Below, piece by piece: positions 1-6,179 of a DNA stretch of 11,956 nucleotides. The position numbers and the translations under genes were made by a program. The DNA lies in assembly GCA_002407925.1 (NCBI GenBank), contig DHPN01000014.1, positions 1,513 to 13,468 on the forward strand, written 5' to 3'. This stretch comes from Atopobiaceae bacterium UBA5363 (GTDB taxonomy: Bacteria > Actinomycetota > Coriobacteriia > Coriobacteriales > Atopobiaceae). Position 1 is the stretch's first letter. Every line of letters begins with the position of its first letter. The notes under the pieces were generated by a model. It was not told where the DNA came from. It saw only the letters and a list, made by a program, of their open reading frames with translations, and did no database searches.

Positions 1-43
1 TCTTCTTTACGCACAACTACAGCTGCAGTGAGCAAAGGTGAGC

Positions 44-89
44 AAAGAGGAAAAAAGGAAGGGGAGGGTGGAGAAAAAAGGGAGAAAGG
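44..89 (+). other. Homopurine tract upstream of the peptidase gene
   Basis: Forty-six bases on the plus strand are all purines except a single T at 69, with several GGAGG- or AAGGGG-like cores. It lies 60-105 bases before the preferred peptidase start, so it would be in the 5' leader or the promoter-proximal DNA. No clear sigma70 promoter was recognised around it. Confidence 0.6.
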
Positions 90-148
90 CGATATTCTCT
101 AGCAGGGCCCACAACAGGAAAACAGATCAGATAGGTGACAAGCGGCAG

Positions 149-1366
149 ATGAATAAAGTCAAATCAGAAGCAGACATGCTCGCGGCAGCACGGAGCTACG
201 CTCGCGCACATCAAGAAGAAGAGCTCTCCTTGCTGCGCAATCTCGCAAAGATTCCAGCTCCCTCTGGCCATGAGGAGGGCCGCACGACATTTGTGGCGAA
301 CTGGCTACGCGCGCAGAGGACGGCACGCGGCGAAGCACCTTTGGTCGAAGTCACGCCGGAAAAAGACGTGCTGTGCTGGCTCGGCGCAGGACCAAAGGAC
401 CCGCGGCCACTCGCTATCTTCGCCGCCCATCTCGATATCGCCTTCGCCGACACGAAGGCGCTGCCTCTCACAGAAGACGAGTCGCGCCTCTATGCTCCCG
501 GCATAGGAGACGACACCGGCAACCTTGCGGGGCTGCTCATGGCAACCAAGGAGCTGCTTGCCAATCCGCAGCTCCTTCCCCAACAGTTGCAGATACTTGT
601 CGTCGCTGACTCATGTGAGGAGGGGCTGGGTAACCTCGCGGGGACCAAGGGGCTCTTTTCTCGGCTCAGCGGCTTGGGCAAGAAGATAGAGAGCTTCGTA
701 ACCTTTGACCTTTACCTGCCACAGTGCATCTCCATCGCAGTGGGCTCCCTGCGTTTTCGCATCTCCGTCATAACCCAGGGCGGCCACTCATACCATGACT
801 TTGGCCGACCAAACGCCATCGAGACGCTATGTGGCCTCATAGAGACGCTTTACCACAGCTCGCCTGCACAGACGCTGCCCGCCCCCGTGACCTACAACGT
901 CGGCAAGATCGAGGGGGGATCGGCGATAAACGCCATCGCCGCCAAAGCCAAGGCGCTCTTCGAATACCGTTCCACCTCAGAAGAGGCACTCAAGATAATG
1001 CGGACACAGCTCGAGGGGGTCGTGCGGGAAGAGCAAAAAAGGCCTGGTGTGCACATTGCGCTCTCAGACATCGGCGCACGCCCCGCCAGCGCCTCGACTT
1101 GCACGGCAACGCAGCGAGCCCTCAGCTCACGGGCTGCCCAGCTCATCTACGAGCTCAACAAAGAGAGTCCCGACCTTTCCCCTGCTTCAACCGACGCCAA
1201 TGTCCCTCTATCACTTGGCATACCGGCGCTTTGCGTCGGGACTGTTCGTGGAGCGCTGCTTCACACCCGCAAGGAGTGGATAGACAAGAAGAGCCTCATC
1301 GATGGCCTGACTCTGATCTTCTGCCTCATGGCAAACATCGAGGCAGAAACAGAGACGAGCCAATAG
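149..1366 (+). CDS. M20-family metallopeptidase (peptidase T / aminoacylase-like), 405 aa
   Basis: Predicted cytoplasmic zinc exopeptidase or amidohydrolase of the M20 family, resembling tripeptidase PepT-type enzymes. The co-catalytic metal-site motifs are in order: AAHLD (His94, Asp96), GIGDDTG (Asp121-Asp122), EEG (Glu157 general base with Glu158), TFDL (Asp187) and LLHTRKEW (His372). The lid-domain motif GGHSYHDFGRPNAI with His213 follows the second strand block, so the catalytic-lid-catalytic order is intact. Length about 400 aa fits the family. I chose ATG 149 because AGGTGA lies ten bases upstream. An in-frame GTG at 38 would add 37 residues, made almost wholly of Lys/Arg/Glu/Gly because that DNA is a homopurine tract, and has no conserved content. 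ATG 176 is another possible start. No signal peptide. Substrate is not predictable: peptide, acyl-amino acid or similar. The gene is convergent with hisS. Confidence 0.88.
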   Translation: MNKVKSEADMLAAARSYARAHQEEELSLLRNLAKIPAPSGHEEGRTTFVANWLRAQRTARGEAPLVEVTPEKDVLCWLGAGPKDPRPLAIFAAHLDIAFADTKALPLTEDESRLYAPGIGDDTGNLAGLLMATKELLANPQLLPQQLQILVVADSCEEGLGNLAGTKGLFSRLSGLGKKIESFVTFDLYLPQCISIAVGSLRFRISVITQGGHSYHDFGRPNAIETLCGLIETLYHSSPAQTLPAPVTYNVGKIEGGSAINAIAAKAKALFEYRSTSEEALKIMRTQLEGVVREEQKRPGVHIALSDIGARPASASTCTATQRALSSRAAQLIYELNKESPDLSPASTDANVPLSLGIPALCVGTVRGALLHTRKEWIDKKSLIDGLTLIFCLMANIEAETETSQ

Positions 1367-1508
1367 CCGCAGCAGCGGTGCGACCGCCACATGACGCGGT
1401 CGTCACTTGTCGCGACCTCCGCAGCCGCTGCAGCAGCGTCACCGCAGCAGTGACGTAACCGCCACAATCACCGTTGCAGCGTCACCGCAGCAGTGATGCG
1501 ACCTCAGC
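1366..1508. repeat. Imperfect hairpin-forming repeats in the peptidase/hisS convergent gap
   Basis: Three related 25-base units begin at 1366, 1441 and 1484, each with the core CCGCAGCAG and a downstream ACC. Copies 2 and 3 belong to a 21-base perfect direct repeat (1433-1453 and 1476-1496). Each of these folds as a small hairpin: CGTCAC/GTGACG around a 7-base loop (1437-1455), and the same stem with one G-U pair, extended by a G-C pair (1479-1499). A separate 7-bp stem, CGACCGC (1381-1387) with GCGGTCG (1396-1402), lies beside the peptidase stop. No T-tract follows on either strand, so simple intrinsic termination is not supported. The third copy lies within the last codons of hisS. Confidence 0.6.
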
Positions 1509-2798
1509 GACCAGGCGATCTGTGGGCACCTGCCTCTGCTCATGGGAGACCATGTCACGAACCGTCGCCACACCAGCCGCAACCTCATCAGGGCCAAGCA
1601 CCACACACACTCGCGCATGGTGACGATCAGCCTGCTTAAACTGGCTCTTCAGCGAACGCCCCTGGTAGTCCGCCTCCGTGCGAATGCCGGCCGAGCGCAG
1701 CGCCAACGTCACCCGAAAGGCCTCCTCGCGCAGTCCCGGCACCGTGTTGGCAACATAGGCACAGACAGGCTCGTCGCCTGCAATGTCAACCTGGGCGTCA
1801 ACCAAGGCAAGCATGATGCGTTCGAAGCCGACAGCAAAGCCTATGCCCGGCGTCGGGCGCCCGCCCTCGAGCTCCATCAAGCCATCGTAACGACCGCCGC
1901 CGCCTATGGCGCCGATATTTGCATCCCCGATGTACTCCACCTCGAAGACGGTCCTCGTGTAGTAGTCCAGGCCCCGCACGAGGGTCGGCTCCTCCACATA
2001 GGCCATGCCTGCCTCATTAAGGTATTTCTTCACCTGTTCGTAATGGGCGCGGCAAGCATCGCAGAGGTTGTCTGTGACCAACGGGGCGTCTTTCATGACC
2101 TCGCGGCAGTGATCATTTTTGCAATCGAAGCTGCGCAGAGGATTGATGTCCGCGCGCTCAAGGCAGTCCTCGCACATCTCGTCGCGGTGGTCGAGGATGA
2201 ACGCCCGCACCTTCTCACGATAAGCCGGGCGGCAAGCGGCATCTCCCATGGAATTGATCGAAAGGCGCAGCCGACTCGCGTCAAGGCCAAGGTTTTTGTA
2301 GAACTCCATCAGCATGATGATGCACTCGGCGTCGGAAGCAGGATCTGAGGCACCAAGCCATTCGACACCCACCTGGTGAAACTGGCGAAGGCGTCCCTTT
2401 TGGGGCCGCTCGCCGCGAAACATCGGTTCGGCGTACCACACCTTGACCGGAGATGCCCCTTGTGGCACGAAGCCATGCTCAACGGCCGCACGCACGACGC
2501 CAGCCGTTCCCTCAGGCCGCATGGCCATGCGCTGCTTAGGCTTGAGACGGTTCTCGTCGCCATCTTGAAAGAGTCTCTCAAGAAGCGCCCCAGAAAAAAC
2601 ACGGAACATCTCTTTGCGCACAACGTCAGTCGACTCCCCGATGCCATGGACGAAGGTCGCTATCTGCTCGATCGCCGGCGTCTCTATCATGTCGAAGCCA
2701 TAGGTGCCAAAGAGCTTCCCTGCCACAGCGCACATGGCTTGCCAGCTGCGCATATAGTCGCCGTACAGATCTTCCGTGCCTTGAACCCTCTGTGCCAT
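1482..2798 (-). CDS. hisS: Histidine--tRNA ligase
   Basis: Class II aminoacyl-tRNA synthetase that activates histidine with ATP and charges tRNA-His. It is a cytoplasmic homodimer. All family marks are present: the N-terminal QGTEDLYG start, motif 2 with RPEGTAG (residues 94-100) and FRGERPQKGRLRQFHQ (127-142), HisA loop LVRGLDYYT (273-281), HisB GGGGRYDGL (299-307), motif 3 GIGFAVGFER (318-327) and a C-terminal anticodon-binding domain from about residue 345. The insert at 209-249 carries paired cysteines (CEDC, C226, C231, CDAC), as in many bacterial HisRS. Length 438 aa is normal. The start ATG is the only in-frame start in the leader. Its purine-rich SD (AAGGGGAGG) sits very close, with GGAGG only one base from ATG. 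A terminator separates it from ilvE, so it probably has its own promoter. Confidence 0.97.
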   Translation of the reverse strand: MAQRVQGTEDLYGDYMRSWQAMCAVAGKLFGTYGFDMIETPAIEQIATFVHGIGESTDVVRKEMFRVFSGALLERLFQDGDENRLKPKQRMAMRPEGTAGVVRAAVEHGFVPQGASPVKVWYAEPMFRGERPQKGRLRQFHQVGVEWLGASDPASDAECIIMLMEFYKNLGLDASRLRLSINSMGDAACRPAYREKVRAFILDHRDEMCEDCLERADINPLRSFDCKNDHCREVMKDAPLVTDNLCDACRAHYEQVKKYLNEAGMAYVEEPTLVRGLDYYTRTVFEVEYIGDANIGAIGGGGRYDGLMELEGGRPTPGIGFAVGFERIMLALVDAQVDIAGDEPVCAYVANTVPGLREEAFRVTLALRSAGIRTEADYQGRSLKSQFKQADRHHARVCVVLGPDEVAAGVATVRDMVSHEQRQVPTDRLVAEVASLLR

Positions 2799-2828
2799 GC
2801 CTCCCCTTTCGCCTGCATACGCTTCGCC

Positions 2829-2834
2829 AGTATA
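2829..2834 (-). promoter_or_regulatory. Candidate hisS -10 element (TATACT)
   Basis: On the minus strand TATACT occurs 30 bases before the hisS start, just after the terminator that follows ilvE. No good -35 is seen at 16-18 bases, where the sequence is the terminator stem. Transcription start would be near 2822, giving a leader of about 24 bases. Weak evidence from one hexamer plus position. Confidence 0.35.
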
Positions 2835-2840
2835 GCCGAC

Positions 2841-2874
2841 AAGAAAGGCGGTGGCCCTTAGAGAACCACCGCCT
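2841..2874 (-). terminator. Rho-independent terminator downstream of ilvE
   Basis: Minus-strand hairpin with a perfect 9-bp stem, AGGCGGTGG (2874-2866 read on the minus strand) against CCACCGCCT (2854-2846), an 11-base loop, and a U-rich tail TTTCTT immediately after. It lies about 40 bases beyond the ilvE stop and before hisS, so it would end ilvE transcription. Confidence 0.8.
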
Positions 2875-2915
2875 CAACTGATCGACATGCCTTAGTACTA
2901 TGCCTTAGAAGAAAG

Positions 2916-3947
2916 CTAGCAGACCTTGTAGATCCAACCTTCTGGAGCTTCACGGTTACCTTGTTGGATATCAACCAACGTCTGGCGCAGCTCCTTCATG
3001 ATTGGTCCTACCGTCGTGTAGCCGTTTTTGAAGATGATCTTCTTGCCGTCAGCATCAACCTCGCCAACCGGTGAGATCACAGCCGCAGTACCACACATAC
3101 CCGCTTCGACAAACTGATCGATTTCGTCAAAACGCACAGGACGCTGCTCAACCTTAAGACCAAGGATGTTTTCAGCGACATATACCAAGCTACGGCGCGT
3201 GATGGATGGAAGAATCGAGTCGGTAAACGACTGCGGCACAACGAGTGTATTGTCATCTTTCACGAACAAAATATTCGCACCACCAGACTCTTCCACGTAG
3301 GTACGAGTCTGAGGGTCAAGGAACATATTGTCCGCGTAACCCTTAGAGTGTGCCTCAACACTTGGATACAGGCTCATGGCATAGTTCAGGCCGGCCTTGA
3401 TGTTGCCTGTACCATGCGGTGCTGCGCGGTCAAACTTAGACACCTGCAGCTTGACAGGCTTCACGCCTCCCTTGTAATAAGGGCCCACAGGCGTGACAAG
3501 AATGCGGAACTGATACGCATCAGCAGGCTTCACACCGATGACTTCACCTGTCGCAAACATCAACGGGCGCACATACAGCGTCGCCCCACTTCCATACGGC
3601 GGAACCCATGCGGCGTTAGCTTTCACAACCTGCATAACCGCGTCAACGAAGCGATCCTCCGGGAAAGGAGGCATACAGATGCGCTTAGCAGAGTCATGCA
3701 TGCGCTTTGCATTCATGTTAGGACGGAAGCAGACGATGTCGCCATTTTTTTGTGTATATGCCTTAAGGCCCTCGAAAACCTCTTGGCAGTAGTGCAACAA
3801 ACCTGCACATTCAGAGAGCGTAACGGTATGGTCGGTGGTTAGGCCGCCCTCATCCCAAGCGCCATCCGCATAATTGGAGACGTAGCTGTAGTCAGTAGGC
3901 TGATAGGCAAAGCCAAGGCTACCCCAATCGATATCTTTCTTCTCCAT
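2916..3947 (-). CDS. ilvE: Branched-chain amino acid aminotransferase
   Basis: PLP-dependent fold-type IV transaminase. It catalyses the last step of leucine, isoleucine and valine synthesis (or the first step of their breakdown), exchanging the amino group with 2-oxoglutarate/glutamate. Visible marks are FEGLKAY (58-64), RPNMNAKRM (75-83), LYVRPLM (124-130), the GNIKAGLNYA segment with the probable Schiff-base Lys184, YVEESGGANILFV (217-229, Glu220) and a GTAAVISPVG segment near 286-295. Length 343 aa matches the longer class of BCATs found in actinobacteria and eukaryotes. I chose ATG 3947 because GAGGGGAG lies six bases upstream and the residues MEKKDIDW begin the conserved N-terminus. An open frame continues 45 codons upstream but has no homology-like content and no SD. 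Single gene between a structured leader and a terminator. Confidence 0.95.
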   Translation of the reverse strand: MEKKDIDWGSLGFAYQPTDYSYVSNYADGAWDEGGLTTDHTVTLSECAGLLHYCQEVFEGLKAYTQKNGDIVCFRPNMNAKRMHDSAKRICMPPFPEDRFVDAVMQVVKANAAWVPPYGSGATLYVRPLMFATGEVIGVKPADAYQFRILVTPVGPYYKGGVKPVKLQVSKFDRAAPHGTGNIKAGLNYAMSLYPSVEAHSKGYADNMFLDPQTRTYVEESGGANILFVKDDNTLVVPQSFTDSILPSITRRSLVYVAENILGLKVEQRPVRFDEIDQFVEAGMCGTAAVISPVGEVDADGKKIIFKNGYTTVGPIMKELRQTLVDIQQGNREAPEGWIYKVC

Positions 3948-3971
3948 AAAAAGCTCCCCTCTTGTACATGA

Positions 3972-4009
3972 GACTACCGACGGAAAACGTCGTAGGCGAT
4001 AGTGTAGTC
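3972..4009 (-). promoter_or_regulatory. Structured leader hairpin upstream of ilvE
   Basis: Twenty-five bases above the ilvE start, GACTAC (3972-3977) pairs with GTAGTC (4004-4009). Stacked inside it is CGACG (3978-3982) with CGTCG (3988-3992) around a 5-base loop. CTAC on the left arm can instead pair with GTAG at 3992-3995, so two folds compete. There is no T-tract, so it is not a plain terminator. A regulatory role is inference only. Confidence 0.4.
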
Positions 4010-4093
4010 CGTTACGAGAGATCTTATTAGACTTGAAACATACGTGACATCCTAAAGCAAAGATCAACCAAGAAACAGACATCCACTAGGAGA

Positions 4094-4125
4094 CTTTGAG
4101 CGCTCAAAACGAGAAGTGCTCAAAG
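4094..4125. repeat. Inverted repeat with nested palindrome at the end of the HAD gene
   Basis: CTTTGAGC (4094-4101) is the exact inverse complement of GCTCAAAG (4118-4125), an 8-bp stem. The left arm also forms a perfect 14-bp palindrome with GCTCAAA at 4102-4108, which contains the HAD stop codon. It could be a 3' processing or weak termination structure for the minus-strand gene, but no U-tract follows. Confidence 0.45.
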
Positions 4126-4754
4126 CTGTCAAGCTGCTCATCGGCAAGGCTTGTGTCAAGGGGTAAAGATGAACCACGATAGCCAAAGGTATAGATACCA
4201 GCGGCCCTAGCCGAGGCAATGCCTGTCGGCGAATCCTCGAAAACAACTGCATGGTTAGCACCTACATGGGCTAAGGCAAGAGCATACAGATACGGTGCAG
4301 GATCAGGTTTGTGATGGCCAGCCTCGTCCCCACAAACAAGCAGATCAAAACGGTCGGCCATTTCCAGTCTCTGTAGTGCCTCTTCAACTCTGTGACGTTG
4401 GGTAGTAGAAACTATAGCTCGTTTGACACCACGCTCATCCAAGTTATCAATGAGCTCAACAACGCCAGGAGATGGCTTCAGAGGCGCTTTAAAATAGATC
4501 CAGTCGCTTGATGGACGCCGATCAAAGTAGTCCTGAGCCGATACATTCATGCCATGACGTTTAAAAACTGCTGGTATTGATTCATGCCCTGTTGTCCCAG
4601 GTAACGTGCAGAGCTCCTCAGGCGTCGGAGCAATACCAAACGAAGCAAAAGCTTGACGGTCAAGCTCAATACCAAATGGCTCAGTATCAGACAAGGTTCC
4701 ATCAAAATCAAAAAATACCCACTGTATATCTTGTGGCCGCTCTCTTCGTCTCAT
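4104..4754 (-). CDS. HAD-superfamily phosphatase (beta-phosphoglucomutase/phosphatase-like), 216 aa
   Basis: Haloacid-dehalogenase-fold hydrolase with a helical cap, expected to dephosphorylate or isomerise a small phosphorylated metabolite in the cytoplasm. Motif I FFDFDGTLSDTEP carries nucleophile Asp16 and acid/base Asp18. Motif II is the Ser/Thr of AIVSTTQ (Ser116-Thr117), motif III Lys149 in HHKPDP, and motif IV VFEDSPTGIASA with Glu173-Asp174. The cap lies between motifs I and II (about 25-90), the usual place for the PGM-like subfamily. Substrate cannot be read from sequence. Start is uncertain. ATG 4754 has AAGGGGG three bases upstream. ATG 4787 would add 11 Arg-rich residues, has no SD, but sits seven bases after a promoter-like element and could be a leaderless start. 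The gene lies between tetR and ilvE, both on the same strand. Confidence 0.88.
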   Translation of the reverse strand: MRRRERPQDIQWVFFDFDGTLSDTEPFGIELDRQAFASFGIAPTPEELCTLPGTTGHESIPAVFKRHGMNVSAQDYFDRRPSSDWIYFKAPLKPSPGVVELIDNLDERGVKRAIVSTTQRHRVEEALQRLEMADRFDLLVCGDEAGHHKPDPAPYLYALALAHVGANHAVVFEDSPTGIASARAAGIYTFGYRGSSLPLDTSLADEQLDSFEHFSF

Positions 4755-4793
4755 ACGCCCCCTTACATGACCAGCACGACATTTCATGTCAAA

Positions 4794-4822
4794 AAGATAG
4801 ACGCATCATAAGCAACCGTCAG
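4794..4822 (-). promoter_or_regulatory. Candidate promoter for the HAD phosphatase gene
   Basis: Minus strand: CTGACG (4822-4817), a 17-base spacer, then TATCTT (4799-4794). Each hexamer matches four of six consensus bases. The first transcribed base would fall at or beside the A of ATG 4787. TATGAT at 4812-4807 is a second possible -10 with a poorer -35. Confidence 0.35.
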
Positions 4823-4867
4823 TGTTTCTTTAAAAATACAGACTGAAGTATAGATTGAGATGCACGC

Positions 4868-4889
4868 TGAAGTAGGAACAGTTACTTCA
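4868..4889. repeat. Small inverted repeat overlapping the tetR stop codon
   Basis: TGAAGTA (4868-4874) pairs with TACTTCA (4883-4889) around an 8-base loop and spans the tetR stop. A further direct copy of CTGAAGTA lies at 4843-4850 (second copy 4867-4874). No U-tract follows on the minus strand, so it is at best a weak terminator or an RNA end structure. Confidence 0.35.
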
Positions 4890-5478
4890 CAAGCTGACTT
4901 CGACAACCTATAAGCGCACTGCGCGCAAAAGACTCCATTGCGGAGGCAACATCAGTAGCAGATCCCTTAAAACCAGAATCAATCCACCGAGAAAAGATTG
5001 AGACAATGCCACCTGAAACAAAATCAATGGCATATCCGACTCTCTTGCTGCTAGCTCTTATATGAGAGTCAATCGTATCCGAACTGATCTTGTCACTTAT
5101 GCAGACACGCATCTTCGAGAGGAACTCATCACGAACGCGAGAGCGCAACAGGCATCCGAATTCGCTAGTAGTATCTGAGGCCATCGCTCCTATCTGACAG
5201 AGTACCTCGCCAAGACGCTCGCTATCAAATATCACATCAGCAGAACCGACAGTGTCCTTAAGCGATGCAAGCGCAGAGCCTTCCATCTCCTCAACTACGG
5301 CATAAATGGAAGCATAGTGAGCAAGAAAGGTCTTTTTGTTAACCATAGCGGCGTGAGCAACATCGGAGACGCTAATAAGCGAGATATCCCGCTGTGTCAT
5401 AAGGTGTGCTAAAGCAGATCGAATGGACCGTTTTGTTTTGATGACACGCATATCAATATGCGATGCAGAGCGAGCCAT
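4882..5478 (-). CDS. TetR/AcrR-family transcriptional regulator, 198 aa
   Basis: Probable one-component repressor: an N-terminal TetR helix-turn-helix binds operator DNA and a divergent C-terminal helical domain binds an unknown ligand and dimerises. The HTH is at about residues 31-57 (ISLISVSDVAHAAMVNKKTF followed by HYAS), the usual TetR recognition-helix pattern. The C-terminal part (about 145-190, FVSGGIVSIFSRWIDSG) resembles the C-terminal domain of a common Gram-positive TetR subgroup. ATG 5478 is preceded by AGGAGG at five bases spacing. It is transcribed away from the HD-domain/membrane operon, and the shared 206-bp region has operator-like palindromes over both promoters. It therefore most likely controls itself and the divergent pair. 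That link is inferred from arrangement. Confidence 0.88.
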   Translation of the reverse strand: MARSASHIDMRVIKTKRSIRSALAHLMTQRDISLISVSDVAHAAMVNKKTFLAHYASIYAVVEEMEGSALASLKDTVGSADVIFDSERLGEVLCQIGAMASDTTSEFGCLLRSRVRDEFLSKMRVCISDKISSDTIDSHIRASSKRVGYAIDFVSGGIVSIFSRWIDSGFKGSATDVASAMESFARSALIGCRSQLVK

Positions 5479-5499
5479 GGATGCCTCCTATCACGCCCG

Positions 5500-5532
5500 A
5501 TCATAGTTGCAACCGTATATACGCAAACTATG
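5500..5532 (-). promoter_or_regulatory. tetR promoter with operator-like palindrome
   Basis: The 7-bp arms CATAGTT (5502-5508) and AACTATG (5526-5532) enclose a perfect 10-bp palindrome CGTATATACG (5514-5523). On the minus strand TATGAT (5505-5500) is a good -10 for tetR and shares bases with the outer arm. A weak TTTGCG lies 16 bases above it. A protein bound here would cover the tetR promoter, as expected for TetR autorepression. Confidence 0.55.
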
Positions 5533-5569
5533 CCCAACAAGCTTACACGTAACAATATTACTTCTGCTC

Positions 5570-5605
5570 TTGTAATTATTTCTATAATAGGAAATAATTC
5601 CTATT
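5570..5605 (+). promoter_or_regulatory. Promoter and overlapping palindromes for the HD/CmpB operon
   Basis: Plus-strand TTGTAA (5570-5575), 17 bases, AATAAT (5593-5598) is a plausible promoter. A perfect TATAAT at 5583-5588 is an alternative -10 with a poor -35. Two perfect inverted repeats overlap here: AATTATTTC (5574-5582) with GAAATAATT (5591-5599), and AATAGGAA (5586-5593) with TTCCTATT (5598-5605) separated by ATAA. Both cover the -10 elements, which is the classic position for a repressor operator. ACGTAACAA occurs on both sides (5547-5555 and 5636-5644). Leader length would be about 80-90 bases. Confidence 0.55.
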
Positions 5606-5684
5606 CGTTTCATATTTATCCATGTAACCCTCTTTACGTAACAAAGCAGCATTACTAGTTGGCATGTAATAAGGAGGCTAACAA

Positions 5685-6179
5685 ATGAAGACGGTCGAAC
5701 AAAGTCTCTCGTCTCATTTTGCTGAACTTGCGCTCCCAGTACTTAGCGAAGCTCGTGTCCAAGAGATGGATAAATTCATACAGCATGGCACCACCACGAC
5801 GCTCGATCATGTTGTAAGCGTCGCGTGGGAGGCTCTCGTACTAGCACGAAGATACCATATAAATTGTGATGAGCACGCACTTGTACGTGGCGCACTACTC
5901 CACGATTACTATCTCTATGACTGGCATGACCACACAAGCTGTCCTACTCGCTGGCATGGATTTGTTCACCCTAGTATTGCTTTACGTAAGGCTGAATGTG
6001 ACTTTGATCTCAGTGGTTGTGAACGCGACCTTATTGCACACCACATGTGGCCACTTACACCTGTACCTCCTCATTATATTGAGGGTTGGCTTGTATGCTT
6101 GGCTGATAAGACTGTTTCTTTACGTGAGACGATAGGAGCAAAAATTTTCAGCACATCCAATAGCGAGGTGATCTCATGA
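5685..6179 (+). CDS. HD-domain metal-dependent phosphohydrolase, 164 aa
   Basis: Small soluble protein with an HD-superfamily metal site, expected to hydrolyse a phosphoester or nucleotide. Ligands in order are His42 (LDHVV), His73-Asp74 (GALLHDYYLYDWH), His95 (HGFVHPS), His119-His120 (IAHHMWP) and Asp141 (CLADKTVS). The extra histidines between the HD pair and the last Asp suggest a two-metal site, as in HD phosphodiesterases and YqeK-like hydrolases rather than a single-metal dNTPase. The substrate is unknown. The start is secure: AAGGAGG lies seven bases before ATG. Its stop overlaps the next gene's start as ATGA, so the two proteins are translationally coupled and probably act together. 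Divergent from the TetR gene, which probably represses it. No signal peptide or membrane segment. Confidence 0.85.
   Translation: MKTVEQSLSSHFAELALPVLSEARVQEMDKFIQHGTTTTLDHVVSVAWEALVLARRYHINCDEHALVRGALLHDYYLYDWHDHTSCPTRWHGFVHPSIALRKAECDFDLSGCERDLIAHHMWPLTPVPPHYIEGWLVCLADKTVSLRETIGAKIFSTSNSEVIS

Noticed and set aside
38..148. In-frame GTG start for the peptidase with 37 extra residues.
   Set aside because: The residues are a by-product of homopurine DNA (Lys, Glu, Arg, Gly), there is no SD at usual distance, and AGGTGA favours ATG 149.
1367..1481. CRISPR-like array in the repeated convergent gap.
   Set aside because: Units are imperfect, unevenly spaced (75 and 43 bases), only three in number, and run into a coding gene; no cas genes are present.
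1542..2348. A 268-codon open frame on the plus strand opposite hisS.
   Set aside because: It is antisense to a complete, motif-rich hisS in G+C-rich DNA, where such antisense frames arise by codon bias; its protein shows no domain.
4027..4050. A 7-codon reading frame (M-S-R-M-F-Q-V) before ilvE as a possible attenuation leader peptide.
   Set aside because: Only one branched-chain codon, no clear SD and no terminator/antiterminator pair after it; T-box hallmark sequences were also not found.
3948..4082. A 45-codon open extension upstream of ilvE ATG 3947, beginning with a hydrophobic stretch that looks like a signal peptide.
   Set aside because: No SD at its ATG, no resemblance to aminotransferase N-termini, and a good SD with correct spacing marks ATG 3947. 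Aminotransferases of this class are cytoplasmic.
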